The position numbers were made by a program, and so were the translations under genes. A stretch of DNA of 64,000 nt from Dryococelus australis. Lineage: Eukaryota; Arthropoda; Insecta; Phasmatodea; Phasmatidae. The notes below the pieces were generated by a model. It ran no database searches. It was given only the letters and a program-made list of their open reading frames with translations, and had not been told where the DNA came from. Of this stretch, positions 22,083 through 33,575 are shown piece after piece. The DNA is taken from assembly GCA_029891345.1 (NCBI GenBank), contig CM057009.1, positions 296,732,466 through 296,796,465 on the forward strand. The letters run 5' to 3'. The number at the start of each line of letters is the position of its first letter. Position 1 is the first letter of the stretch.

Positions 22083-24810
22083 TCTAAAATCACTATTGGG
22101 CAAATAAACCTGCAAAGATCTGCAGTGGCTACAACGGAAATAGTGATCGCGACTAAAGAAAGAGGCATCGACATAGTCCTAATGCATGAACCATACGTCC
22201 TACATGGGAAGATAATTGGACTGTAACTTATTGAGAAAACTGACCCTGGTAATCCAATGGCAGCTATATGGATTAAATCAAACTGTTAAGAACCATGACT
22301 ATGGATGTGTCAAACAGCTATCAAATCTGTATTCAAATTAGAATGCAACAGAATACCACTTCTAGTACTCGGATGAACTTTGAGTGCATCTGGAGAAGAG
22401 GGAAGGAATTGCAGGTACTTGGAAGGAAACGACTAGTAATAGGAGATTATGTAAATGACAAGTCTGAAATGTGGCTCTCGCCTGTGACAGATGAAAAAGG
22501 CTTGGCACTATCACCATTTGTAGAACTATCTCCATGTCGTTAATGTACCAGTGACCCTTCCGTCTCTCCTGCTCACGATACTAAATCCTACCTGGATGTG
22601 TTGGTTGTAACTAGAAAGGCAGCCAGACTTGTTACAATTTGGTGTGTCACGCACGACTCAACCAGTGACCATAGACTAAGTGTTTATGAGATGAAAATTA
22701 CAACAGGATAAAACACTGGGGGGGAAAAAAAAAAAAAAAAAAAAAAATGTGTAACAAGATTTGTTCACCAAGTGGCTGACTGGAAGAGATTCGACGAAGT
22801 GCTAATGAATAAACTTCATCAGGACCGAGAACACTTGAAAGATGCAAACCAATGTGCAAATGCAATTACAAAGCTGATCCAGAATGTATGTAAGGAAACA
22901 TTAAGGATATCAGAACATAGCATCCCACTTACTATGGCGGGATGATGAACTGGAAAGTACGAGAGCAGATTCGAAGAATTCGGAGGAAAAACTGAAAAAA
23001 GATCCGCGACGAAGAGTAGAAGTGTTGGAAGAATATAAAGTCCAACAAAAGAACTATGCAATAATATTGAAAAAGAAGCACGACATCCTAGAGAAGGTAT
23101 GTAACAGGAAAAGGAAATTAAGACCCACGGGGGGTCATATACATGATCCTTCAAACAATTTCAAGCATAACCAAGTCCTGAAAAGGCTTAAAATCTAGAA
23201 CAGGATCGTTATCGATCAGCAGGAGAAGGCAAAGGAACTTTTACATGCACTACTGCCAGAGGATAGTGAGAAATATTAAGACTAAATTCATCAAATGACG
23301 AAAGAGAAGATGCCTATATCGACAGACACTCCCCCGCCCTTAATGTAATACAAAAGAACTGGATAAGGTTATTACGGAGTTTAAAAACAAGAAAGCTCCA
23401 GGATATGATGGAAACACTGTTTTATCATAGGATAAACTCTCCTCATTATATTCAGCAATCTGTTGCAGTTAATGAATGACTGCCTGAAGACTTGGAAATA
23501 AGGAATGTTGAGAATTCTCTATAAGGGAGACAAAGATCCAACTTTAGCTACGTCCTACGGTCTTTTGATCCCGTTGCCAATCAAATGGAATATGTTAGAA
23601 AAACTCAATATGAGACTGATAAGCTTCCTTGAAGCTACCCAAGGTGTTACACGCAAAACAATAGGGGTTTAGAAAAGGACGACGATCCAAGAAGGCAGGA
23701 AATGTGGTTGAAAAACTGAACTCTAGCAGACAGACCTTTGTATTAGGACTTTTTCTGAATATCAGTGGTGCATTCGACAATGCATGGTAGCTGGAGGTCC
23801 TCTGGCAACTCAGGTAAGGAATGTCCCCAGGGATTGGTCTTTGGACCGATCCTAGGGAACATTCCGTTTGACACACTTATTTGGCTGCAGCTACCAGAAG
23901 ACTGCAAGATCTTTGCGTAAGCAGATGATTCGTTGCTCTTAATTCCAGCCTTGAGCGCGCTGAAATGGAGACCAAAGCTGATGAAATACTGAAAAAAATA
24001 AGAGTTGAGACAGAGGTGTATAGTTACAATTTTCAATGGAGAAGACAAACTTAATGATCGCCGGTGGTCCGTTTCAAGGATAGACCACTACGTCTACAGA
24101 GCAAAGTGAAGTACCTAGGTGTGATCTTGGACAGCAAACTTTGCTTCTATGAACACATCAGGTATTTGATGGATAAGGCAATGAATCTCTATTCACTGAA
24201 ATGAAGGCAGTCTCGGCATCGTGAGGGCTTGGGTTCAGAACCATGACACTGTACAAGAGTGTGTTCGTAGGAATCGCCCTTTATAGAGCTGGAGTGTGGT
24301 GTAAAAAAGCAAAACTGGTACACACATTATTGCTAATGACACGAAGAACTGCACTACTACCCATAACAACGGCTTGCAAGACGACATATATGAAGCACTA
24401 CAGGTGATCGCTGGAGCAATCCCATTCGATTTTCTTGAAGAAAGACAGCTAAAGCAAGAAACTTTAGGAAGATCTGCAACGAAGATCATTAAGAAAGAAG
24501 CCAGAAGAGTTGCACTATCCCTCTGGCAGGAAAGGTGGGGCAATTCGAAGAACGACAGAGTCACTTTTAGAATCTTTCCAGACATAATGGAAAGAGATAG
24601 CCAGCATTGGACTGTTGCAGATTATCTCTCAGAGTTACTAACTGGACATTGAAACTATAATGCAAAATTACATGCATTTAATTTAGTTGACTCCCTTCTG
24701 ACGAATCTGTCTGGTAGAAGATACTGCCGCGGATGATCTTCTAGAATGTCCAAACGTAGAATATATACGAATAGAACTTCGTAGGAAGCTTGAAATAGAA
24801 GAAAATTAAA
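22083..24810 (+). pseudogene. Retrotransposon ORF2 (endonuclease + reverse transcriptase)
   Basis: The endonuclease domain starts with KITIGQINLQRSAVATTEIV (22085) and GIDIVLMHEPYV. A DYVNDKSEMWLSPVTDEKG block (about 22447) and the catalytic tail TSDHRL (about 22664) follow. RT signatures: FKNKKAPGYDG (23377-23412), NISGAFDNAWW in motif A (about 23758), FA-stop-ADDSLLL in motif C (23912-23941), YLGVILDSKLCFYEHI (about 24110), YKSVFVGIALYRAGVW (about 24250) and VIAGAIPFDFL (about 24400). The motif A catalytic Asp reads Asn, and the position before ADD is a TAA at 23918-23920. A 23-A run follows seven Gs at 22718-22747, between endonuclease and RT. Many further frameshifts. Inactive. Confidence 0.85.
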
Positions 24811-25795
24811 AATATCTTATAAATATCGTGGCAAATAGAAAAACTGCCAAGACAATAGAAGAATTTGCAAAAAAAAATAAGCAAACGTCAGGAATAATTT
24901 GAAGGGTGGATTCGAGAAAATCCACACGAGTTCGTGAATTATACTCCTCCATACATAGAGGCTTCCATTACTAGATTTTAAAAAAAAATAGTTATACTGA
25001 AGTGACACTGTAAAACCTATATCAAAACATTGTGGTGGGAGTGGCCCCACCTCAGAGCTTGGGTGTTCCTAATGCACATAGACTAAAACTTGTAAAGGAA
25101 ACAACAGACGGCGACTAATGAGTTGAGGGGCCAACTCTGAATAACTCTGATCTTTGATTTGATATTCATTATCTTATAAAGGACACGAGAAATCGTAATA
25201 TCAATGACCAAGGCAAGCAAACGGGAAACTAATCCGGATGCTGAAGACTTCGGCAATGTATAAGGACAAAGAGTAATGGTATTATAAGTTTCCAGACTAA
25301 AGGACAGGACTACGGGGGAGGGGATTGAAAATGAGTCCACAGGCCCCCGTCCAAGCTGGCAGTTCCAAACTGATGGCTTGAATTTAAATAAATATATAAG
25401 ATTTAAGTAGTAGTAGTAGTTTAATGCCGCAATATAGGCATAACAATCGTCAAAAGAATAGTATGTCATGAAATTGACCGTCAAGCTGCTAGGGGAATAA
25501 AGGTAGAATGTAGGAAAACCACCCCACTTTCACCTTCCAGGCAACTTGGTGTAGATAATTTGCAATATTATATTAAAATGTAACCCATAAAAGCTGTAAT
25601 GGGAAAATAAAGTATCAAATAAAAGAAAAGAAAAAATAAAAAGGGAACATCTTATATCCCTGTATCACCCAGAAAAGGCAAAAGCACGTGGTGATAAGAA
25701 AAGTGTGTTACCGGCATTTGGCTAACCACAAAAAAAACGGCCGGGGTTGAGGGGAAAGGAAAATGTAACATCTGGGGGGGGGGGTGAGTGAGGAG

Positions 25796-26037
25796 AGTTG
25801 GGCGGCTCTTAACAGCGTGGTCTTGAGAGCCGATGAGTGTGATTGAGGTGAGTATGGAGCAGCGCCAGAATGAAAGGGCGGGGGAAAATGGGAGATCCCC
25901 CAGAAAACCCGCCGACCAACGGCATCGTCCGGCACTATACCCACATACGGAAATCCGGTGACCCAGGCAGGGATTGAAGCCGGTTCTCGTTGGTGGGAGG
26001 CGAGTAGACCAACTGCTCAGCCACCTCGGCCCTGCTT
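25796..26037 (-). mobile_element. tRNA-derived SINE
   Basis: Minus-strand head GGCCGAGGTGGCTGAGCAG with a decayed box B (CGGCTTCAATCCC), the body core GTGCCGGACGATGCC (AGTGCCGGACGATG form here) and the terminal hairpin GGCTCTTAA/TTGAGAGCC (25804-25831, plus view). The left flank is a G-run (25772-25782). The right flank passes directly into the minisatellite at 26040. Confidence 0.85.
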
Positions 26038-26039
26038 GG

Positions 26040-26412
26040 GGGAAGGAAAAATTAACCGCAACGGGAGAAAAGGGTTGCCGCCGGGAGGGGGGGAGAAAAG
26101 GGTTGCCGCCGGGAGGGGGGGAGAAAAGGGTTACCGCCGGGAGGGGGGGAGAAAAGGGTTACCGCCGGGAGGGGGGAGAAAAGGGTTACCGCCGGGAGGG
26201 GGGAGAAAAGGGTTACCGCCGGGAGGGGGGAGAAAAGGGTTACCGCCGGGAGGGGGAGAAAAGGGTTACCGCCGGGAGGGGGAGAAAAGGGTTACCGCCG
26301 GGAGGGGGGAGAAAAGGGTTACCGCCGGGAGGGGGAGAAAAGGGTTACCGCCGGGAGGGGGAGAAAAGGGTTACCGCCGGGAGGGGGGAGAAAAGGGTTA
26401 CCGCCGGGGGGA
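26040..26412. repeat. G-rich minisatellite, 25-29 bp unit, ~13 copies
   Basis: About 13 tandem copies of AGAAAAGGGTTACCGCCGGG plus a G-run of variable length. The first two copies read GTTGCC instead of GTTACC. Length variation is almost entirely in the G-run. Because of the composition, two overlapping long frames (169 and 200 residues, RREGGRKGLPPGGG-type repeats) are open across it. They have no conserved domain and I regard them as by-products. Confidence 0.9.
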
Positions 26413-26429
26413 AAGAATACCTAATAGGG

Positions 26430-26560
26430 GTAGTGATGAAACAGTGGTGGAGGATAGCAGTACCTAGAGAAACCCCCAGTCAACAACATCCACGGTGGTG
26501 GGAGGCGAGCAGTCTGGCCGCTCACTGCAGGAGTGTCGGGCATCTTGGACACGCAACGGA
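26430..26560 (-). mobile_element. Decayed SINE fragment
   Basis: AGAAACCCCCAGTCAACAAC followed by GGTGGGAGGCGAGCAG and GCCGCTCA matches the body (AGAAAACCCGCCGACCAACG) and head (GTTGGTGGGAGGCGAGTAG) of the SINE at 25796-26037 in the same orientation, with the central portion deleted. Confidence 0.55.
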
Positions 26561-27780
26561 GTTCACTCGCGGATGAAAATAGCAGCTAAGCTAGGGGGCA
26601 GCTTGAGCCTTGCCGCGCCGCTGCTGCGAGGTCCGCCTGCCGAGATGTCGCTGCACATCGTCGCCTGCTCACCTGCGCTGGCTTCTCGTGACGCGACTAA
26701 GGTGCCCGCCTACATGGATCATCCTTCCCTGAACGAGACCGAGCTTTCGTGTCATACTCTCCGATTCATAGTAAGTACCGACAACGTACGATTATAGAAC
26801 AAATATTTTGAGAGATTTTTTCTATATCTGTGCTGAGATTTGTATGTTATCTGCTAGATAAAAATATATGTTCTCGAAAAATTTTACAAGTTCTCGCTTT
26901 TTTTGCATGCAGGAAAAACACACAGCGCAAATTAAATACAATAGTATTAAAAAATAAGTAAATTGTAAACGTTATATAATCTAACATTTTCAGTAATACC
27001 TCAAACTGAAATGACAAAAAATAAATAAATTCTGCAAAGTGGTCAAGCAAAGCCTAAAGTTCATTTCATGACAAACCTTCATACATAAGACTTGTATACG
27101 CAAGAACAGAAGTGTGTACATTCCTACATTATCTGTTCATAGAAGTCTCATACGTCGCACATGCGCACGAAGCAGTCTTGAGTGATTAAAGTTCAAATAT
27201 TGCCCACATTTTATTTTGCATCATGTGCATAAGGCCTTCAAATAGCGAACTGCAACTGCAAGATAAATTTTTTTCTATCTTTATGTTGCTACAAAAATTC
27301 AACTTAATTTTCGTTTGCACAAATAAAAAATTTTCCTGGGCTATATTTACTTAAAAAACATTACCTTTAAAAAATGACGTTACTTTAGTCTTTTGTGATT
27401 GGCTGAACATAAAGAAATTACTTTCATAGTGAACAAAATATGTTTCGTGTGTAAATGTTCCGAACAGACTTCTATTACGTAAACTGAATGGATAGCGAAA
27501 ATTTCCCAAGAATGCTGTATGTTGACATCTTTGATATAAAGGTTTTTCGTCCCAACCCAGTGGTGCACATTTTTTATAGTTTTGTGGATCTAGAAACCAT
27601 TCCTCAGCAAGTTGTTGCCAATTAAGGTTGACGAGAAACATTTGGTAAAATGAGAATATCAGGGTTGTCATTTTTTTTTTTTTCCATTCACCAAACCCTG
27701 ATCTAACATAATTACTGCATATATGTATTGCAAATAAAATGCTTCAGAATTTAGTATACAGTCAAAACCATTAGATACAC
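26561..27780. other. Spacer, no gene seen
   Basis: A short GC-rich start (to about 26720), then AT-rich. Small frames only (for example 27351-27671 minus, 106 residues, no domain). Confidence 0.45.
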
Positions 27781-27966
27781 TAAATTCGAATCAGCGGAAA
27801 ACCACTGATTCGTAGTGAAAATGGCCCCACTTGGAATCGGTGAAAAAAAAAACATTGTTTCAGTGGAAAAATTACGCCGATTGATTTAGTGATGCGAAAA
27901 ATTTCACTGATTCTAAGTGGAACCATTTTCACTGCGAATCAGTGGTTTTCCACCGATTCAAATTTA
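27781..27966. mobile_element. Foldback MITE, ~65-bp inverted arms
   Basis: The left arm 27781-27846 (GAATCAGCGGAAAACCACTG, ATTCGTAGTGAAAATGG) pairs with the right arm about 27900-27966 (CCATTTTCACTGCGAATCAG, TGGTTTTCCACCGATTC). The loop is about 55 bp and rich in A. No coding capacity. No target-site duplication was resolved. Confidence 0.8.
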
Positions 27967-29399
27967 GAATGTAGTGTTCCTTTAGTGACATACAGTTTGC
28001 GACAGAACTGCCATATAGCTTACGTATCACAGAATCCCTTGACACTTATCTGCTGTGTTCAAAATCCCCTGGCATTTCCCCGACAGTTTTCAAATCCCCG
28101 ACAATTCCCCAATTTTCCCGACAGTTTTCAATCTCCCCGACATTTTCCTGATTAATCTGACAGTATCCCTGTAATACAGACATGTCGCAATTTTTGTGAA
28201 ATTTTTAATATGGGTGCATACCTCCATTTCCTCAAACCACCCAAAACTCAGTAAAAAATAATGTTAAGAATGCATAAAATGTTTTTATTTTAACCTCAAT
28301 AAGGAAAAACTAGCGATTATTAATTAAATAAATTAAATTAGATTACTGAAAACATGATATTTTGCGGAATAAGCGAGACCTGTACTTTAGGATGTACGGA
28401 ACTAAACACAATAAATGTGGCAATTTTCATATAGGAGGACTATTTAATTATTAAAAATTGGTGTATCTGAAGTGTCCAAGTTAAAATTAGGTTTTCTTCC
28501 AGAATGTTAACACTAAGGGAAACTTCAATTCATAAACTGACTATGGTGATGGAAAAGCATTAGACTACAAAATGTTGCCGATCTGGAATTTAAAAAATTC
28601 CAGAAGTTTTACACAAGTGCTAGATTTTCCATCGATAAGCACGAATGATAAAAGCATCTGAAGGATACGCGATGTCGTGAAGCAATGACGGAATTTTTAG
28701 CATGCACTCACTGCCGCTTGCGCTCCACGAAAAGAGTGGTGCAGATTTTGCGTGAATTTAATATTCTGAGCCTTTTAGGGGCATTTAACATGTTTCGTGT
28801 CTTTCTGCTTTTCTCGTCGTATTCTTTCCGCACAATTTGATTTATCTTCAGAGCAATTTCCACTGTCGATATACATAATATCGATTTCGAATATAACAAT
28901 GCACCTATGCGAATAGATTCAGAATGGTTTCTAGTCTGCAATGCCATTTTTTGAATTTTTGAATTTTTCGGAAAACCCCTTATTCTTATTTTTCGTGATT
29001 GCCCTTTTGTCTTCTTTGGTCGGTTATATATTAGTAGACATATTTCAAAAGCCTGGATTAAACACTTAAGAGCCAAACAGTTCGAGGAAAAAAAGGTCGA
29101 ATTTTGACTAGCGGGAGCAGGCATCACTTTGGCACAAATGCCACACGTTGGATTGAGTAGTTCCATCGTTATTACGGTAAGGCGACATATTTAAAGTGAG
29201 CCGTTAAACTATTTCATTATGGGGATATATATTCTATTATACGCCTACAGAAAAGGCTCGATGTGCGATACGAAATCTATAGCGACGCACCGATAACTTT
29301 GCGGACACATCTAAACACACCTAGAGTATCTGCAATTTTCGTCAGCCGGTGCAACGAGATCACCTTGCGTCTCCAATAGGGTCTCCTAAACGAAGCTAC
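27967..29399. other. Spacer with an unassigned 152-residue frame
   Basis: Contains a minus-strand frame at 28708-29166 starting MELLNPTCGICAKVMPAP. It is basic and Ile/Arg-rich with no recognised domain, and it is the longest frame outside obvious repeats. I cannot call it a gene. CCCCGACAGTTTTC-type words repeat at about 28078-28145. The rest is AT-rich. Confidence 0.35.
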
Positions 29400-30060
29400 G
29401 CATCAACCCCCTCTAAGCAAAATGCCTATGGGTCGAGGTTATTAGAGTGAAGGTTTGACAACGGGACCTCTGAGCAATTCATCGGCCATGGAAGGTGTTG
29501 TGGCCGCGAATGCCAACATGAACTACTGGCTAAGGCAACGTCGTGCTGAATCCTTATCTAATAAATCAGGAAGTGTTTGCCATGTAAACACACAGTCAAT
29601 GTTTCTTTTGAGTTTGTACTTGAGCAAGCGAGGGCTAACCAAAGCTACCCGCCCAAGGTCATACCAAACCCCCGTGAAAGTGAGGCGTGACGATTCCATC
29701 AGCCCAAACATGACTGTGGCCGTAATTTAATGTACCATCATCACGTCCGATGTTTACCTGGTCGGTCAATAAAATGCGTCTCAAAACCATGTATTTCTAC
29801 TTGTCGCCGCAGAAACTAATCACCAAAATGTACTCTACGATGGAAATTATGCAGAAAGCCTTCTTGCGACACTTTCCCAGCGATACACCGAGCAGCGTCC
29901 AGCATATGCGCTACCCTATGTATGTTGATACTGGGATTGTTTGCAGCACTTGCTCTTCGAACCCTGGCATTCAGAGACACCACACACTTGTGTATTACTG
30001 CCGTTATTTGGCAACTAGTTGCCAAGATTAGTTTTGTAACACTACAGAAATTACAGCTGT
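29400..30060 (-). pseudogene. Decayed Tc1/mariner-type transposase, N-terminal to mid part
   Basis: On the minus strand, about 30000-29850 reads INIHRVAHMLDAARCIAGKV and SQEGFLHNFHRRVHFG, the helix-turn-helix and linker of the HFEHLL transposase type. About 29775-29690 reads TDQVNIGRDDGTLNYGHSHV followed by WADG. This matches the region around the first catalytic Asp (family TDEANF...NSHVWADENPH). Downstream (29540-29400) scraps such as VGIRGHN and GPVV suggest the next segment. Multiple stops and frameshifts. Same transposase type as the C-terminal scraps at 20.6 and 50.2 kb. Confidence 0.6.
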
Positions 30061-31904
30061 AACAATCTTGAATTTTAAGAAGCAAGTAATGTAAACTAAA
30101 TGTTTATAATAAACGATCTGCATAATATTGGATAAGACGTATCTTAAAACCGTATGTTTTATGAATACAAAATACTAACTATGCGGCTGAGATATGTTTA
30201 GGAATGACAAACTAATTTTAAAATATGTGGAAGAGTTATGGAGGACAACAATTAATAACGAAAACTAAATGATGTATACGCAAGGTTACGAAAAAATGAT
30301 GTAGAATCCAGTGATACTTTTAATAGAAACGACCATTTTTGTGGCAGTGCACAAGAGGGGGAATAATTTGCAGCACACACAAATTCCCAAAGGAATTCGT
30401 AAGTACGAATCGTAAGGCGAAAATATTAGCGAAAGAAGTTGTGTGGCAGTTTAAGAGGTACTAATGAGGGGTAATATATTTTTTTAATGCATTTAAAAAT
30501 TACGGGAGATCGTGGCAAAATAAGGATGGTAATATTGCGCGATTAAAGTTACCAGTATGAAGAGTTGAATCTGGGGAAGATTTATCTCAAAAAGTGATGT
30601 CTGTAGCTCCAAGGTTTAGAGTTCGCGCAATTATGGTGTTGCATAAGGGAAAGAGTTGGCCGGATGCCAGCAATGACATTTATGGAATTTAATATTAAAA
30701 CCTTTAATAGGTATGAAAATTCCCAGGAAATTGCCGCAGGACAAACCACATTTTAGACAGTGACAAAAAAAAAACAAACTAAGCTATGCTAGGTTTTTAT
30801 AAAATACCTGAACAAGAGAGTGCTATGTTTCGAGAACGTTTCGGTGCACAAATATTCAATTTGTCTATATTTTCAAAAATTTTGGAGACTCAAGCCTACA
30901 CAGCAAGGGATAAAAAGGCAAGCAGAAGGATAGGAAAGTTAAGTACCCTATAGCTTTCAGTCAGCAAGCTCCTAAAATATATTTAAAGCATTAATAGTTT
31001 TAATTATATATATAAATGATTAAGCGATTTGGCAAAAATCTTTAATGTCGTTGACATTTTTGGTGTCATACTGCAATTTCCAAGACGCATAAAGCTATTT
31101 AATGGTATGACCAAAAAAGAACAAATACAAACACATTATATAAAGCATTCCATTACACTATTGAGTTTCTGAAACACAAGACTCATTTATGGGCACATAC
31201 TGTAATATTGGACAGTGGCGTTTAAAAATTTCTGCAACGGGCCGCAACCCATAGATAAGACTGAACAGCAGCAAGTGTAACGTCCTGTCCAACTCACCGT
31301 GGTGAAAGCTTTGATTGGCACTTCCCCAGCAGCTACAGTTTTGCTATCTCGCTGCGACAGTCGCAGCTGGCTGAGCTAACACTCAATATGACAATATCAC
31401 ATTAGTGTTCTTTAAAAGGAGGAATACTCTTTTATATTTCACAAATAAGTGTCTGCGTCGCGAGTTCGACACCCCTTATACAGACATGTGTTGCGATGTG
31501 CTGTCAGATTTAGCTTAGTGTGGAACATTCGTTCCAGTACATCAAGTAACAAAATCATTTTTTGTACACTGTCACTTATTGTGGCATATTAAACAGACGA
31601 AAACTGTAACCTTCAATACAAAATACTCTCCTTTGAGATAAGGGATTTGAAAAATTGGTTACCATAATTAACGCCTACCATCTGCCATTTTGCAAACTAT
31701 GCGTACTATTCCTCTATTACTAGAAAACCCCTGTGTACCCATTACATGCAAAATTGACGAAAGTAACAACGTAACTATAAATAGCAGTCCCGTGTAAAAC
31801 GTAAAAGAAAATTTGCAAAAAAAAATATTGCGAAGAAAGACCAAAGCAACTTATCTCTGCATAATTTGTTCTCTGGATAATTCCTTCAATAGGGGTTTTG
31901 TATA
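30061..31904. other. Spacer, no gene seen
   Basis: AT-rich, without frames of note. A tRNA-like box B word (GCGAGTTCGACACC, about 31459) stands alone without a box A. Confidence 0.45.
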
Positions 31905-32130
31905 GGCTGTTCACATTGGTGAGCACTTTTGAGGCCCTAGTTACTTTTCCTTTCAGCCAATTTTTTAATTATTTAACCCACCTTTTTAAATAAATATAAT
32001 GAAATAATAAACACTGTGTATTCCACTGCACTCTGAAGTTAACGTCTAAGGTAAAAATATAATTTATTTATTTACTTACTATTACTCCAAATGAGAATAC
32101 TTAAATATGCTCACTTTACCGTGAATAGCC
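31905..32130 (-). mobile_element. F1 MITE, short subfamily
   Basis: GGCTGTTCACATTGGTGAGC at the left and CTCACTTTACCGTGAATAGCC at the right. The interior (GGCCCTAGTTACTTTTCCTTTCAGCC, GAAGTTAACGTCTAAGG) is the inverse of the copies at 33274 and 43814, so this one is in reverse orientation. Flanked by TA on both sides. Confidence 0.85.
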
Positions 32131-33273
32131 TACAGGTAAACGAACACTGCAGGCATAAACAAATGCAGAGCTGTGTTACCTTGCCGAAAACTACAGTTAT
32201 ACAAAACCACATGTAAATCAGGTAAAGGGCAAAACTGGCAGTTAAAAAAAAAAGTTTTGTTCTAAGCTCCGCGGCGATCCAAAATGTTACTTGACGAGTA
32301 AACTTTTCTCTTTGGCTGCCCCAATAAACTTGAGTAAATGTCTTACCCGCTATTGGCAGCATTCCAAAACTGCAGAATAACTACTCTGGGCATATTGCCA
32401 TAGTAAAACTTTTACAAGCACTTACATTGAGCAACGAAGGCTAAATTGAAAATTGCTGGAAGTTTAGTAGAATTAAACAAACTTAAAGGAAACTTAGACG
32501 TTCTGGTTACAGACAAGAGAAAAATTACAAATGTGATAAAATACGTATTTTTATTCAAGAAGTTAACCTTTTAAAATTTTGCATTTTTAGACGTAGTGTT
32601 TATGATTAACTTATGGTAAGTAAATGTTTATGGGTAATTTTTTGAAAGAAAGAATTTGGGGAACATAACAAATTTATTTTAGAATTTATATTTGTTGCTT
32701 TATCAGTACAAGTTTGTAAACAAAGAATGCAATATTGTGCTCGTTCCAAAACCACGTTAGCTCTTGCCTTCCTCAGATGTTACTCTATTACGTTACTCTG
32801 AGTAACGTTTTGGAACGTCAGCTGTATCTTGTGTGATTCATGCCTCAATGAGGTAAGAGTCCCTTCTTTATATTACTTGGCAGGGAGGGGAGGATACGAC
32901 GTGCCTGTGATTGACATCTCGCACCTGGCGGCTACCAGAACCTTCCACAAAGTCGGCGAGTGCCTACTCCAGTCAAAAATCCTCTCGACACTGGATTGTG
33001 TCATCCGTAGCATGCGCATGTGTGGAATTATCCATAAAAGATAGGCACGAGTAAGTATAAACACAACCTTAACCCCGCCCACGGCTGTTCTTGCTAGAGG
33101 GGAACTGTGACAACATTCCTGGAACTGTGACAACCAGCAACAGTGACAAGTCGCCAGTGATAAATAGCAGTGACTGTCACCGCTTGTCATTGTACCCTCT
33201 GTGGACCCTTTCTTTGTAATCACGATAATAAGAGTTTTGGGTAGCATTTAAAACACATTTCAAACTTTATATA
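32131..33273. other. Spacer, no gene seen
   Basis: No domain-bearing frame. A patch rich in GTGACA/TGTCAC words (33100-33190) resembles 34250-34490. Confidence 0.4.
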
Positions 33274-33575
33274 CGCTATTCACGGTAAAGTGAGCACTCT
33301 CGAAAGCCGTCTCATTTCTAATAATAGTCAATAAATATATTTTATTTTAGCATTAGATGTTAACTTCCCAGTGAGGTGGAAAAAAAACACAAACACGCAC
33401 AAACAAACACACACACACACGCACAAACAAACACACACACACACAAAAACACACACACAGTGTTCGCTACTTGCAAGGCAATATTTATTTTAAAAGGCGG
33501 TAAAAGTGTATAAAAAATGGCTGAAAGGAAAAAGTAACTAAGGCCTCAAAAGTGCTCACTTTACCATGAACAGCC
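33274..33575 (+). mobile_element. F1 MITE, short subfamily, with CA microsatellite
   Basis: CGCTATTCACGGTAAAGTGAGC at the left and GCTCACTTTACCATGAACAGCC at the right, with the usual interior (ATTTTAGCATTAGATGTTAAC, GGCTGAAAGGAAAAAGTAAC). It is longer than sister copies because of a CA/CAAA microsatellite at about 33385-33460. Confidence 0.85.

Larger units (their letters stand above)
21540..25690 (+). mobile_element. R1-clade non-LTR retrotransposon, degenerate
   Basis: A near full-length coding region in the order gag zinc knuckles, AP-endonuclease, reverse transcriptase and C-terminal domain, followed by about 600 bp of non-coding sequence ending in an A-rich stretch (about 25612-25645). 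No long terminal repeats. The 5' end is uncertain. The 3' non-coding part includes a TAG microsatellite at about 25407-25420. It is a different copy from the minus-strand R1 pieces at 14.9-16.9 kb. All frames are broken. Confidence 0.8.

Noticed and set aside
25958..26576. Two long overlapping open frames (169 and 200 residues) with Gly/Arg-rich repeats
   Set aside because: They are open only because the G-rich minisatellite unit lacks stops in those frames. Unit length varies between 25 and 29 bp, so the frame is not maintained by selection.
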